Assembly (NCBI GenBank): GCA_963920635.1
Contig: OY987304.1
Span: 32,178,365-32,242,364 of the forward strand
Source of the DNA: Pseudeuparius sepicola
Lineage: Eukaryota; Arthropoda; Insecta; Coleoptera; Anthribidae
Direction: 5' to 3'
DNA length: 64,000 nt
Shown: piece by piece, positions 1 to 11,000 of the stretch
Layout of the letters: each line of letters begins with the position of its first letter
Position numbering within the stretch: position 1 is the first letter of the stretch
Program-made: the position numbers and the translations under genes
The notes under the pieces: model-generated
What the model was told of the DNA's origin: nothing
The model's input: only the letters and a program-made list of their open reading frames with translations
The model's database searches: none

Positions 1-548
1 GATTTTAAAAAGTAAGATATTCCCTCTACAATTAACATTTTGCCCTTTCGAAATTTTAAAAAGTGGGTGATGTATAGAGCCTTCTGTAACTATTGGAAAA
101 GTTGGTTAAAAAGCTTTTCACACAAAACGATGTAAAAAGAGGTCACAGTCCGAACAGTTGAAGAAAAACATTATCAGGACTGTGTGTTTGTAAGGTTATT
201 TCTCTACAGGAAATATTGGGATGTTGGACAGTGATAGGCTACAAACACAAAGAAACATGCTTTTAATACCAATAAATTTATTCCACTAAAAATTCGCAGA
301 TATGGTGACAGCTTAAGATTTTGTCCTACCCGTGAGACAGAAAATTGGGCCTCTTCCACGTAGATGGTATTTTTTCAAAAGGGCGAATACGGATTGGGGA
401 TTATACAGGAGGAGCTAAAAACTGTTTTCAGTATTCCAAAAAGTTGCTTCCTTTTTTGCATAAATAATAAAATAAAGTCTTATATTTAAAAATGGTTATT
501 TTTTTAGAAAAAAAAACAAAATGTGGATATTTCTTCTTTTGACACATC
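1..548. other. No gene seen; AT-rich spacer
   Basis: Nothing coding could be supported here. The stretch is AT-rich and contains short copies of the motif AAAGGGCGAAT or its complement (about 40-50 and 375-386), which recurs through the first 4.5 kb. Confidence 0.5.
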
Positions 549-1380
549 TTATTAATAATAATAATAATAGCTTTACTGCCCAACAGTTTATTAACCATTT
601 ACAGGACAATTATTACATGAAATATTATAATATTTTATACTGTACCTAATGCCTACACACACAGATTTAAACATCTAGTCAGGAAAGTCCACATCCAAAT
701 ACAGAATTACTACATCAATTATACATTTCAAGGAATCAACATAAATATCACATAGATGAGAAATCACATTAAAATGTTCACACATAATATACAGAGGGCT
801 TTTCAATGATAAGTTTGTTCTTGCCGTACTACAATAAAAAGTATATTGATTTCTAGAATTAGCCCGAGGTACTAGAAAATTTATGTTCTAATAAGCCAGG
901 ACAGTCAATTCCATTATTCACGATATTATATAGTAAAGATACAGAGGCACACTTTCTCCTGACTGCAAGACGTTAAATCTATTAAGCATAAGTCTATATG
1001 ATACACCTCTTTCAGGATACGACCCATCTACTTTAAAACAGATATTTCAAAAATTTCCTTTGAATCTTTTCCAGCAAAAACTTGTAGGTAAATATAGTAA
1101 TAAGGGCACCATATAACCGATGCATACTCAAGCTTAGATCTTACATAGCAGAAATACAATATTTTGAGAGCATCAATACTGATAAAGGATCCACAGTTTC
1201 CCACAATGAAGCCATAAGCTTTGGATGCCTCATTAACCTTGAGGAAAATATGGCTTGCAAAGCTAAGCTGGTGGTCGAATGTGATGCCCAGATCCTTCAC
1301 AGCATCGCAACGAGATGCCATTCAGGGAGTATGTATATAAGTGAGGTACTTTCTTACCGTCCCTTAGTATATTCGCCCTT
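549..1380 (-). mobile_element. Non-LTR retrotransposon 3' end (LINE fragment D)
   Basis: A minus-strand reading frame at 1321-1028 carries the motif VKDLGITFDHQLSF, which corresponds to the KYLGI..D..L.W segment that follows the YADD box in Jockey/CR1-type reverse transcriptases, and then a thumb-like segment (YVRSKLEYASVIW). About 450 bp further in the element's 3' direction it ends in a TTA trinucleotide run (549-577), the same kind of tail seen on the better preserved LINE at 37.7 kb. The 5' part, the endonuclease and the catalytic core of the RT are missing, so this is a dead 5'-truncated copy. The exact left and right ends are estimates. Confidence 0.6.
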
Positions 1381-2004
1381 TTGCCTAGACTTAAGATACT
1401 AATTCGACATTTTTAGTTTCTGTTTTGTAAGGCTATAAAGTAGCAGGTGGGTATCTGGCCTACTCGTAATTATTATTATTAGGAATAATAAACATCACTT
1501 TGAATATGTAACAAAAAATATGTTTTATAAAATATAAAATAATTATCTGTGTTAGACCCAAAAGAATTAATTAACAGAAGTAACATTATTTGTCAAAATT
1601 TCATCAAAGGCGGCAGCTACAGAGATCACTTTCATTTTGACAACCTGCTGACTCTATTTCCAGGGAAAAACCATTCTATTTTCATCTAATAAGTCAATAA
1701 CGAAATCATTTATATCTTCCTGGGAAAGTAAGGGATCTAAAAAACGTCTATGTCATCTTCTCCACATTTCAGTGCCAATTCCATAATTTTTTTTTGTCCG
1801 ATTGTACATAATGTTGTATCTAGAACAACAATAATTGGATGGATATTATCTACAACTAGCTCTAAAAAAAGTAATATTTTTGAATGCGACAAAAAATCTT
1901 AAATTATTTTCCCGAGAATAGTTGACGTAGTGCTAATTTTTGTTGTTGTCATTTTGATATTTTTACATTTTTATTGGCAAAAAATTGTTAATGATAATTA
2001 TTTA

Positions 2005-2303
2005 GTGCTTGGGCCGACGGTCTTTTTCCATTATGTATCATAATGACTATTTTTTTGTAGGACAAACGTTTTTCCGCATTCTTTATAAAATAATGTCCTC
2101 TCGATTTAACTAAACAACTAATTGTTATGATACAAAATTTTAAAATCACCCGATCGACATGTTTCACGCCTGCATGCTGCATTAGCGACTATTAACAAGA
2201 ATTCTCAAAGAGAGAAAAGTTGTAGGACTCGTCAAAACGAAGCTTTTCACAAAAATTCAGCCCGTTATGATATATAATGGAAAAAGTCCCTCGGCCCAAG
2301 CAC
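2005..2303. mobile_element. TIR element with TA target duplication (MITE)
   Basis: Inverted repeats start GTGCTTGGGCCGACGG at 2005 and end with the complement, CCTCGGCCCAAGCAC, at 2303. The arms are about 45 bp and the element is flanked by TA on each side (2003-2004, 2304-2305). Length is 299 bp and there is no transposase. The size and TA duplication fit a Tc1/mariner-type non-autonomous element. The minus-strand open frame inside it (1988-2182) is accidental. Confidence 0.7.
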
Positions 2304-2702
2304 TAATTTTAATGCTCGGTTCTGACGATGCAATTTGTTGCATGCAACTTGCTTGCACTGTCAAAAATTTCATTAATTTGGAGTTTCCAGCAATGTAAAG
2401 TGTTTTAAGTTAAATTTGTAAACAGCAAAAGGGCAAACGTTTTAATCAAAACACAGTAAAAGGGCGAATGTGTATCTATTTTAATGGAAGGAAGGACGAA
2501 AATGCCAACATTTTCCCGCACTTATTCGCTAGTAGAATTACAGCTAAAAACAAGTAAACTATACATATATTTCATGCACAGCTACTTACTTGCACGTTTA
2601 AATCAAAATATTAACCTAAAACCGTCTTGCTCAAACCATATCAAAACAAACTGCCTGCTCCCCACCATTGTATTGCATAATATACCAATTTGCCCTTTAG
2701 AC

Positions 2703-3224
2703 CAGTGATTTTCAAAGTGGGGGGCGTGCGCAGCCAGCGCTCTTAATGGTGGCTTAACTAATAGTGGTTTGTCGTGCTACAAAAGCTTTTGAAGTTTAAG
2801 TTACAGGGTGAAGACTCCAATATAATTTTCCATCGTGATGCCATCACGGCATATGTTGAGAAGTTGCAACTTTGGAATCGTAAAATTTTAGCAGAGCCAT
2901 AGAATTACTCCTGCTTTTTAAAATTATATACAATCTCTGAAGAAACACAATTTCAATAGGCTTTTAAGGGCATTGCTATTGAGACAAAAATATCAAGCAA
3001 TTTGCAACACTTGAGTCACGAGTTCAAGCGTTACTTTCCTAACTCGTGTGATAATAACATTTATAGATAAGCAACGGTGCCATTTATGTATGTTGTTTAA
3101 ATAAACCTTCGAGAATTTTATACTTTTTATTCTATACACCTAATTAAATTTGTTACAGGGGGGGCGTGGATATTTTTTGTTTGCACAGGGGAGGCGTGGT
3201 AGAAAAAAAGTTTGGGAACCCCTG
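2703..3224 (+). mobile_element. hAT element remnant (ZBED5-like transposase)
   Basis: A perfect 8-bp target duplication CTTTAGAC (2695-2702 and 3225-3232) flanks a 522-bp insert. Its ends are CAGTGATTTTCAAAG and, on the complementary strand, CAGGGGTTCCCAAACT, a typical hAT terminus. Inside, a plus-strand frame with stops near 2790-3070 has the words KLQGEDSNIIFHRD, AYVEKLQLW and LSHEFKRYFP, resembling the catalytic-region relics of ZBED5/Charlie hAT transposases. The frame is interrupted by stop codons and lacks the BED finger and most of the DDE domain, so the element is dead. Confidence 0.8.
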
Positions 3225-3863
3225 CTTTAGACGCTCTGAAAAATGAATATTCGCCATAATATTTTCACGTTTTTTAAAAATAGATTTAATGTTTTTTTAT
3301 AACTACAAATTGGCCCGTTTGCTATACAATGTGGCAGACGTCCCTCTATCAGATTGCGCAAAACGCATATTCGCCCTTTCGCCAAAATACCATCGGTATA
3401 TTAATATATTATAATAAAATAAATCTGAATGCCTTCTCCTCTGGCATCTCAATCCATCTCTGAAATTGACGTGTACAACTATCGTAAAAAGATAAATAGT
3501 TGGATAATATTGAAATATAAAGAGAAAGGAATTACTTCACGGTATAAAAAAAGTTACTAGTACCTACATTGAGAGTGCATACAGAGGGTGTACACATCAC
3601 ATCCACATATTTCATGATATTTCTTCGCAAAATGTACTCTAGTCCTTCTTCCGAGCAGATCAATTCTCATCGTAGAACCTCAAGTAGAACTTTACACTAA
3701 TGGTGTGTTATACTATATCGAAAACTCTGTGTAGATATGTTTATGTGGAACTTGTTGCTATTTCGATCTAAGCATCGACTTATTATCTTCTGATTTTTAT
3801 ACCAGGTACTAAATTGATGGATCTAAACCAGCTCTGTATTCTCGTTGACCATTGACATCCTCA

Positions 3864-4209
3864 CTAAAAATTAAGAGTATTATAAAAAATATACCTACTC
3901 GCCTCTGTAAAAATGGTGGGAATTGAATTCGCCTTCAATTTCCTTGTGTTGTCTTTGCATATTCTGAAGCTTTCTTTTTTAAAATGTCCAGAACAGATAA
4001 ACAAACCATCCGCTTGTTCTATAGGATGGATAAATGTTCCTACACACAAAAACTGATTTTAAACACAACTCAATACTCAATTTTAAAAATATACCTGTTC
4101 CAGCACTAATAGCTTTGATCCAAGTTTTAAGTTGAATGCTATTACTCAGGAATTCAAATAAAGGCAATTGCTGAAAGCGACAATTCGTCACGGAACATAA
4201 CCGCGGCAT
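3864..4209 (-). CDS. THAP-domain protein, spliced, 3' end uncertain
   Basis: Exon 1 runs 4209-4095 from ATG and ends in AACAG|GTATA. Exon 2 starts at 4039 after a TTTTTGTGTGTAG acceptor, and the phases join. The product reads as a THAP zinc finger: N-terminal MPRLCSVTNC (first metal-binding pair), a Trp in the helix (KTWIKAIS), CSGHF (C and H of the C2CH set) and a closing NSIPTIF that matches the AVPTIF box of the family. THAP domains bind DNA specifically; members are transcription regulators or derive from P-element-like transposases. After the box the frame can run to a stop at 3864-3866 or splice at 3895. A nearby acceptor at 3864 would give an intron of only 31 nt and a stop at 3809-3811, so the true 3' end may be farther away. 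No promoter element was recognised. Confidence 0.6.
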
Positions 4210-5043
4210 TATTTACAATATGAAATCACAGATGAAATGAAGCAGGAGAACGAGCCCTCCTGTAAAAAGAACCCAGCTTTTAATAAATTCAAAACACCTC
4301 TCACATTCGCTCACTATAGTCCAAAAAAAACGGCACACGGCTCCGGTATTCTGTGAAATTCACACTTATTAATAATTACAATAGTTATACAACAGAAAAT
4401 ATAGCCTTCGCCGTAGGCACAACGGTCAATAATGAAGTTTATTTTAGAAACAACACAAACACACTAAAACCGGAGAACAAGCTAAACTAAATAATTTTTT
4501 TATCCGTGAAAAACACGCCAGTAGGGAATGTGAAACTCGCCCTTTGACAACAGCCGGTTTATTTCTGGACATAACCTTTATTATTGTGTGTTTGACAGGA
4601 GTACGCTTGGTGGCTCCGTCTTGCGGTCAACTCTCGAAGTACGTGAACGGGATTTTTGGTTCCAATGAGCAGGCCAGAAAGGACGCGAAGAGAGCCGTAA
4701 ATCCTAGGAGGCCATGGCCTGTTTTGTAGTTTGTGACATCTACCTATATGATACAATTGAACCAAATTTTCATTCAATAATTATTATTGTTATAAATTGA
4801 ATGGACTTTATTTACTAAATCAACAGGTTGTATATAATTTGGAATATGCAGAAATGCAGCTATATTTTAAGAGCAAACGCTCATCATCATTTGTGGTGGA
4901 CTTCTATACAGTGAGGACGTATGGGTTGGAACAAATTCAATAAAATCTATGGGACGAGGAAGAAAAAGTAGCTCTGGCACGTCAACCTTAATTTTGTAAT
5001 GTGTAAATTTTGACTTATAAATGCGTTATGTGACGTCATCAGC
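4210..5043. other. No gene seen
   Basis: Only short open frames on both strands near 4544-4777, with no recognisable motif. This may include the 5' flank of the THAP gene that starts at 4209. Confidence 0.4.
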
Positions 5044-5442
5044 ATCGCAGATATGACATCGTCGTCATTTTTTTAATTGTAAGAATTTTTTTTTTTAATT
5101 TTTTACACTTCATTTTCTTGGTAGAAATAAGGCTGATCACTGGAGCAAAACATTCAATTGTGTGTTTTTTTTTTGTTAACTAAAGTGGTAACGAGAATTT
5201 GATGATCAACTTGCCTATTGTCAGGAAGTTAATGGTCAACAATTTGAATATTTGATTTGATTTGTTGTTATGTTTTGAATAAATTGAAAAGTAATTTTTA
5301 ATTTTGATTAAAAAAAAAGTCATGCAACCTATACCACAAAATCATCATTCTGTATGTAAAAAAAAAAAGATCTTTCAAATGGTGCAATCAAAAGTGCGAC
5401 TTACAATTAAAAAAAAAACATGATGACATCATATCTGCGACA
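5044..5442. repeat. Inverted-repeat element (MITE-like)
   Basis: Arms of about 45 bp face each other: TCGCAGATATGACATCGTCG at the left and the complement of TCGCAGATATGATGTCATCA at the right. Both continue into a T-run followed by AATTGTAAG. No convincing target duplication was found, and the interior is AT-rich without coding sense. Confidence 0.5.
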
Positions 5443-6696
5443 CCGATATCTCTTATGACACATTTATATGCCAAAATTTGCGCATTACGAAACAGCGATT
5501 TTCTTCCCTTGCTCTGTAAAGATTTTATTGAATATATTCCAGAACATGCGTCTTCGCTGTATAAAGTATACCCGAAAAGATTTCATTTTCGAAGCAATGG
5601 GCATCAAAAGTGCAAAATTAAAAGTTTCAAAGTCGAGTGTCTCCCAAACAGTTTGTAACTCTGTTAGGTACTCTATTCAATTGTTTTTCGGAAAATGCAT
5701 TCCATTAGCTCTGTTGGAACACTATAACTTTTCTGTTTAAATTTTTGTTCTAAGTCAGAAAATGAAGTTAAGGGGGTTAAAAAAGTAACTATGAACACTG
5801 TGTACATATCTAAAACCTAAAACTGTAGCTCGTTAGAAAACGAAAGCAACTCCAAACCTCATCAAGTAAAATTTTTTGTGTATCATATTTATACTAAACA
5901 CCGACACAAAAAAAAACTCGCACACAATTATATTGTATTTTAAAGAACGATAACTAATAATAACGCTTTCCAATACTAGAAATGAGACCTCTCTAAAGCT
6001 GGAAGCTTTAATAACTTTCGACAGTTCGGTATTTGTAAGCCGTATATTTTGTGGTATTCGGCGGAATTTGAAATATTCTATTGACTCTACCAAGTGAACT
6101 GTGAACAACCAATTTATAACTTGGTCTTGTCTGTCATCAGACTTTTTTGTAGGTTATGTTTATGTATTTATTTTCGGTATTTTTTTATTTTCGTTTTTAA
6201 AATAACGTGTTTTTCTGTGTCTTTTTACTATTTTGGCTCATTTTTATAATGACGACCAAGACATAATAAACAACAACAAAGAGTTGGTGATACAAGAAGC
6301 AGTTATAACCACTTTTCCACAATTGTCTCTTACAATTTTCCCAACCTTACATTTTTTATTTATTTATTGCGTGAATAATTATTATTTTTTGAACAAATAA
6401 ACAAAATTAACGATACCCAACAAGAGTTTCGAGGTTCAGTGTTTCAGAATAACAGAGAGTGCAGAAATGATAAAAAAGGGTAGAAACATGATAAGTCCTC
6501 TACCAAGAAAATCTAGCAAAAATGAAATAGCTGCCGAACCGAGGGCAGCGATAGCTAGCGCTATCTGTCATTTCTGCCCATTCAATGCACATTGACGTAA
6601 AGCGCTGGCAGCGATTACAGATTTGGGAGCACATTGAACGCAACCAATATAGATGAAAATAACCCACATTGCTACTCACTCACTCACCTCCATATA
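5443..6696. other. No gene seen
   Basis: Several short frames (5455-5740 on plus, 5833-6108 on minus) have no recognisable domain and no splice-site support. AT-rich, probably decayed repeat. Confidence 0.4.
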
Positions 6697-6984
6697 CAGG
6701 GTGTCCGGAAATTACGTGCACATACGGAAGGGGGTAATTCTTTAATGCAACTGATATTTTCAGCTTATTCTCCATCCCCAAAAACATAGCAGTGCCAAAT
6801 TTCAGTTCAGCAGCTTGATTATTTCGGGAGATGTAGCCAAAATTCAATTTAAAAAAATGAACTTCAACGCCCTGTATCTCAAAAGTTAGGACGTTTACGA
6901 CATACGTTCATATGAAGTTTTTTTCTTAAAATGGGCCAAAAAATTACCCCCTTCTGTATGTGCGCGTAATTTCCGGACACCCTG
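6697..6984. mobile_element. TIR element with TA target duplication (MITE)
   Basis: The left end CAGGGTGTCCGGAAATTACG and its complement at the right form inverted repeats of about 42 bp with two mismatches. The element is 288 bp and flanked by TA (6695-6696, 6985-6986). The CAGGGTG end and TA duplication are typical of mariner-type short elements in insects. No coding content. Confidence 0.8.
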
Positions 6985-7180
6985 TATATTAACAATACAT
7001 AACAATATACAGGGTGCCTATTGATGGAGGGCTACACGAGAATATCTTGACAAATATGCAATTTTAGAACTTTATTTGAAAGAAAAAACATGCTTTTTTG
7101 AGATATTGCCCAAAAATTGCCAAAACTTCTTAGACTTGTAACTTTTTTTTCTTTCAAGAGTTATTGAAAAAAATTCTTAA

Positions 7181-7518
7181 GAGGGGGTTGCCGACAGCGA
7201 AAGTGACGTTAGATTTCGTATTTTTTTAAGTTGTATAGCATAAAATCTAACAACATTTTACCTGGCAAAAATTTAGTACAAACATCTCTGTCATCATTTT
7301 AATCATAAGATCTAACAAGCAGAGTTTTGTATTATAGGTTATTAAACCCTTGGGGAAAATAATAATTCCAGTGCATATGCTTTTAACATCTTAAGATTAA
7401 AATGAAGACAGATATGTTTGTACTAAATTTTTGCTAGGTAAAATGTTATTAGATTTTATGCAATACAACTTAAAAAAATTCGAAATCTAACGTCACTTTC
7501 GCTGTCGGCAACCCCCTC
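7181..7518. mobile_element. TTAA-flanked hairpin element (piggyBac-type MITE)
   Basis: Inverted arms of roughly 135 bp begin GAGGGGGTTGCCGACAGCG and are separated by about 90 bp. The 338-bp element is bounded by TTAA on both sides (7177-7180, 7519-7522), the target of piggyBac-superfamily transposases. It interrupts an older repeat that starts near 7008 with CAGGGTGCC. No coding content. Confidence 0.8.
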
Positions 7519-8004
7519 TTAACGACATTTTTGGGCAAAACTGAATGCTTTAAGCCTACTTTATTAGAATTTGGAAAAATGCCATGCTTTAGTGGGTACT
7601 CAAATGCATATTTGTATATTAGGTAAATATTGCATTTAGACTAGTTATAAGCGATTATTTCTTGATCAGGCCACATAATAAGGTGACCTTTTATTCTGTG
7701 ACCAGGCAAAGTGCAAAAACTTTCCACCCAGAAGTTATGTTTTGGGAATGGCAGATAAATTGCGTGCACGAGATAAGCTCGCCTTGTTCGGGTTAACACT
7801 CCTCCAGAACTGCACTGAACCGTTCTAACAATCTCAGGTCAATAATGTAGGCACACGCCCAGTGCAAACCTGGTGCATTTAAGTTGAAAACGCTATAAGT
7901 TTCGTTGTATTACGGCAGCACTGACTTGATTATTCAAAAATTATGCCTAATTAATTTATAGTTTCACTAGTTAATGTTTCCTATAAGATAATAGCAATTT
8001 TTAG

Positions 8005-11000
8005 ATATAAACTTGAAGGTTTCCATTGCTGGAGACAAAGACGATGCAGTGCAATGGAAAGAAAATATGGGAAATTTAAATGCCAATAACGACGAAGATT
8101 CTGAAGCTGAGCTGGATATGCCGGAAGTAGAGGAAGTCGTGGAAGTGAAAAAACGACGCCACAGAAAAACTGCACCTCAAGTAGATCCGATGGAAGAGAA
8201 AAAGAAAAAATTACTTGAAGTCCATCCACTGGTCATACAAATGTTGATATCTATTCAAGACGGTCAGACATTAACGTTGACATTCCAATATTATACTAAA
8301 CTACGGATTGTGACGGTTAAGTCTAAAGTTGACATACCCTCCAAAATTACTGGTAAGTACTTGGCTGCATTGGGCGGCAAATTCGAATGGATGACGATCA
8401 AAAATTGATACCGAACATACCAAATAAATAATCACAGAAAGAGTAATAGTTACATATTAGAAAATAATTTACATTTGTTTATTTTAATATTTCATTATTT
8501 CTATAGAAATAAGTAAATAATAGAACATTGGACATTTTATTTAAAAGCGGTTGGTTCAAGAGATGATGGGGTGAAATTTAAAATAGTGAGTGCTATTTTT
8601 GAGGTTTTTGCAGCCAAGGGATTCAATTTTGGAAATATTGGAGAAAGAGGTTAACGAGAAAGGTGTTGGTATTTTTTGCGTGAAATATGGGAAATCTTGA
8701 AACCTAAATGTTAACTGAATGATATTGGAAAAAGTTGCTTTCATTTTGGTCAAGGAATTTTTCCTTATTATTATTATTGCCTTATAAGTTCAAATACTTA
8801 TATAAATAAGAAAACCAGTTTGAAACAAAACCATGGGAATATATGAAAATAAATCAATAGTACCTTTTTATTCGCAAGTGAAATATTCATCTGAGAATTT
8901 AACGCCTGCTAATATGAACCAATGAAATACTTCAATTTTTGAAATACTAACCAATCAGGTGACGATTTCAGCGATAATACATTGGTAGCTAAAACACATT
9001 AATCGTTAAATATCTATTAATACAAAAAATATATTCAAAACTGAAGGCTCATTCTAATTGAGAGCTATCAAATATACTTAAACATTGAAACATGGTTATT
9101 AAATTTAAATGCGGCTAGTTAAGTACATTTTATATAGAAGCCAATGGTCTAGTGGCATGATTCTCACTTTGGGTGCGAAGTCCCAGGTTCAAATGCCGAT
9201 TATGGCTACTTTTTTATTTTTTAAATCACTTTTTCAAAAAGGCAAAATATTTATAATTTTTGTAGTTAATTTATTTAATGAGTTTGGTTGTCAATAGCGC
9301 CTAAAACTGAATAGTTAAATTATTTGCCGTTGTTAAATTCTCTTCCTATATACAACTCCTGGTATGCCTATTAATCAGATAATACCTTTCCTTAATTTAT
9401 TAACTCATTGTAATCCCAATGATGAGCAAATACTACTCCCGATGTGTAGTCGTGGTATTTCAGCTTTGGGATTATAATTAATTCATAAAATTAACGAACG
9501 GTACTATCGATAATAGGCACACCACTTGTTATATTATCCCTGAAAATGCAATTGGTTAATTATGTGCGGAATTTTATTTGTTTTCTGCAGATTACTCTTA
9601 CCTAGTGTTGTTTAGGAAGCAACCTCAATTGGCTTGGAATATACAGTGTGTCCCACTTAAAGATTTACCACATCTATAACATTTTTATTTCTGAAATGAT
9701 TTTCATAAACTTTTTGTTGAATAGTTTTCAAAAAAGCATTGTAGGCACGTGCCACTAGTTTTGAGAACTAAATCTATGACTGACTACGATCATTTCTTGG
9801 GGTCGCAATGTTAAAAGTATCACTATGGATTTTTTTAGGAAAAGTAGTCTTAATTATTTTACTCTTTGAAATTTCCACTCCAAAAAGTGGTCATAGCTTC
9901 TCAAAACAAGTGATAACAATACCTTTTTTGGAGACCTATTCAACAAAAAAAAATAACAATGTTATGGGGGAGGGAGTGATAAGTAAAAAAGTTAAAAGAT
10001 AGTATGTTTCTATGAGAATATGGCATTTTCCAAGGTTTATAAGTTCCCAATGTCTATCAGTGTATAACGGAACTATCCAGATTAATAGCAATGCAGATTG
10101 TTTCTTTGTTTACTTATTTTAGCAAATACTGCAAGAGAAATTCTGTCTGGAGAGAATATACTAAATGAATTACAGGAAAATGACTCTGGTCTAGAGAGTC
10201 CAAATCCTAGCACTTCATATCAGCTGAGAAAAATTAATTTGCTCTCTTTTCAAAGTTTAGTACCTGAAGTAGGTTATGCATTTGGTTGGGCCCAAGGGGT
10301 ATGTGGATTGGATTTTTTGAAAAAGCAGGTTAGTAAATAAATATCAAATATTCATTTTCCAAAAGTAATTTACTACTAATACTTATTGTTAATAGCATTT
10401 GATGAAGAATTCAGTTATAGCCATTTTGAAATATTTCGTTAAGTAGTTTGTTTTTCTAGAGCTGTTCAGAAAAATTTGGGCAGAAAAATGTTGAAATTAT
10501 CATGAAATTGCTGCAGAAACGATTGGGAACTAGATATCACTTGGCAAGACAAATACAACAACTAGGTACACATTTTTCATTATTGCACATGGTTTATAAT
10601 TATTAATATAAATTTTATTTTAGAACAAAACACCATCCCAAAAATTCCACATGCTATAAAAACTCCAAGCAATATAGTAACTTCGCTGACAAAATGGTCA
10701 TCAATCACTTACCAAGCTTTTTGCCAAGCTCAATTCACAAAACCTTATGTAGATGAAGATTGTGTTTCACCCTCAGATCTATTTTATTGTATAAATCTTT
10801 CAAGGGGCAGTGGTAAGACCAAGAAATTTGTCGTCTATTATTTATTTCATTATGTATCACAAATTTTAGCTACTGTGCAAGCTTATGTAGCAATAAAAAA
10901 CAGCTATCCGACTCCGCCTCCAATTTTTGCATTATGTGTAAAGTACAGGGAGAAACTTCATTCTGGAGATTCAGATGATATCAGAGTGAGTAGTGTATTT

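Noticed and set aside
3809..3863. A third exon for the THAP gene at 4209
   Set aside because: The intron implied would be only 31 nt, too short for normal splicing; left as an uncertain 3' end.
5455..5740. Two overlapping plus-strand frames (67 and 90 codons)
   Set aside because: No domain, no splice signals, AT-rich composition like the flanks.
8556..8753. Possible POLD2 last exon on minus strand: an acceptor AACATTTAG followed by a frame containing TNTFLVNL, with AATAAA downstream
   Set aside because: The frame needs phase 0 whereas exon 3 ends in phase 1, so an extra exon would be required, and the exon would lie inside a THOC5 intron. The similarity is only a few residues.
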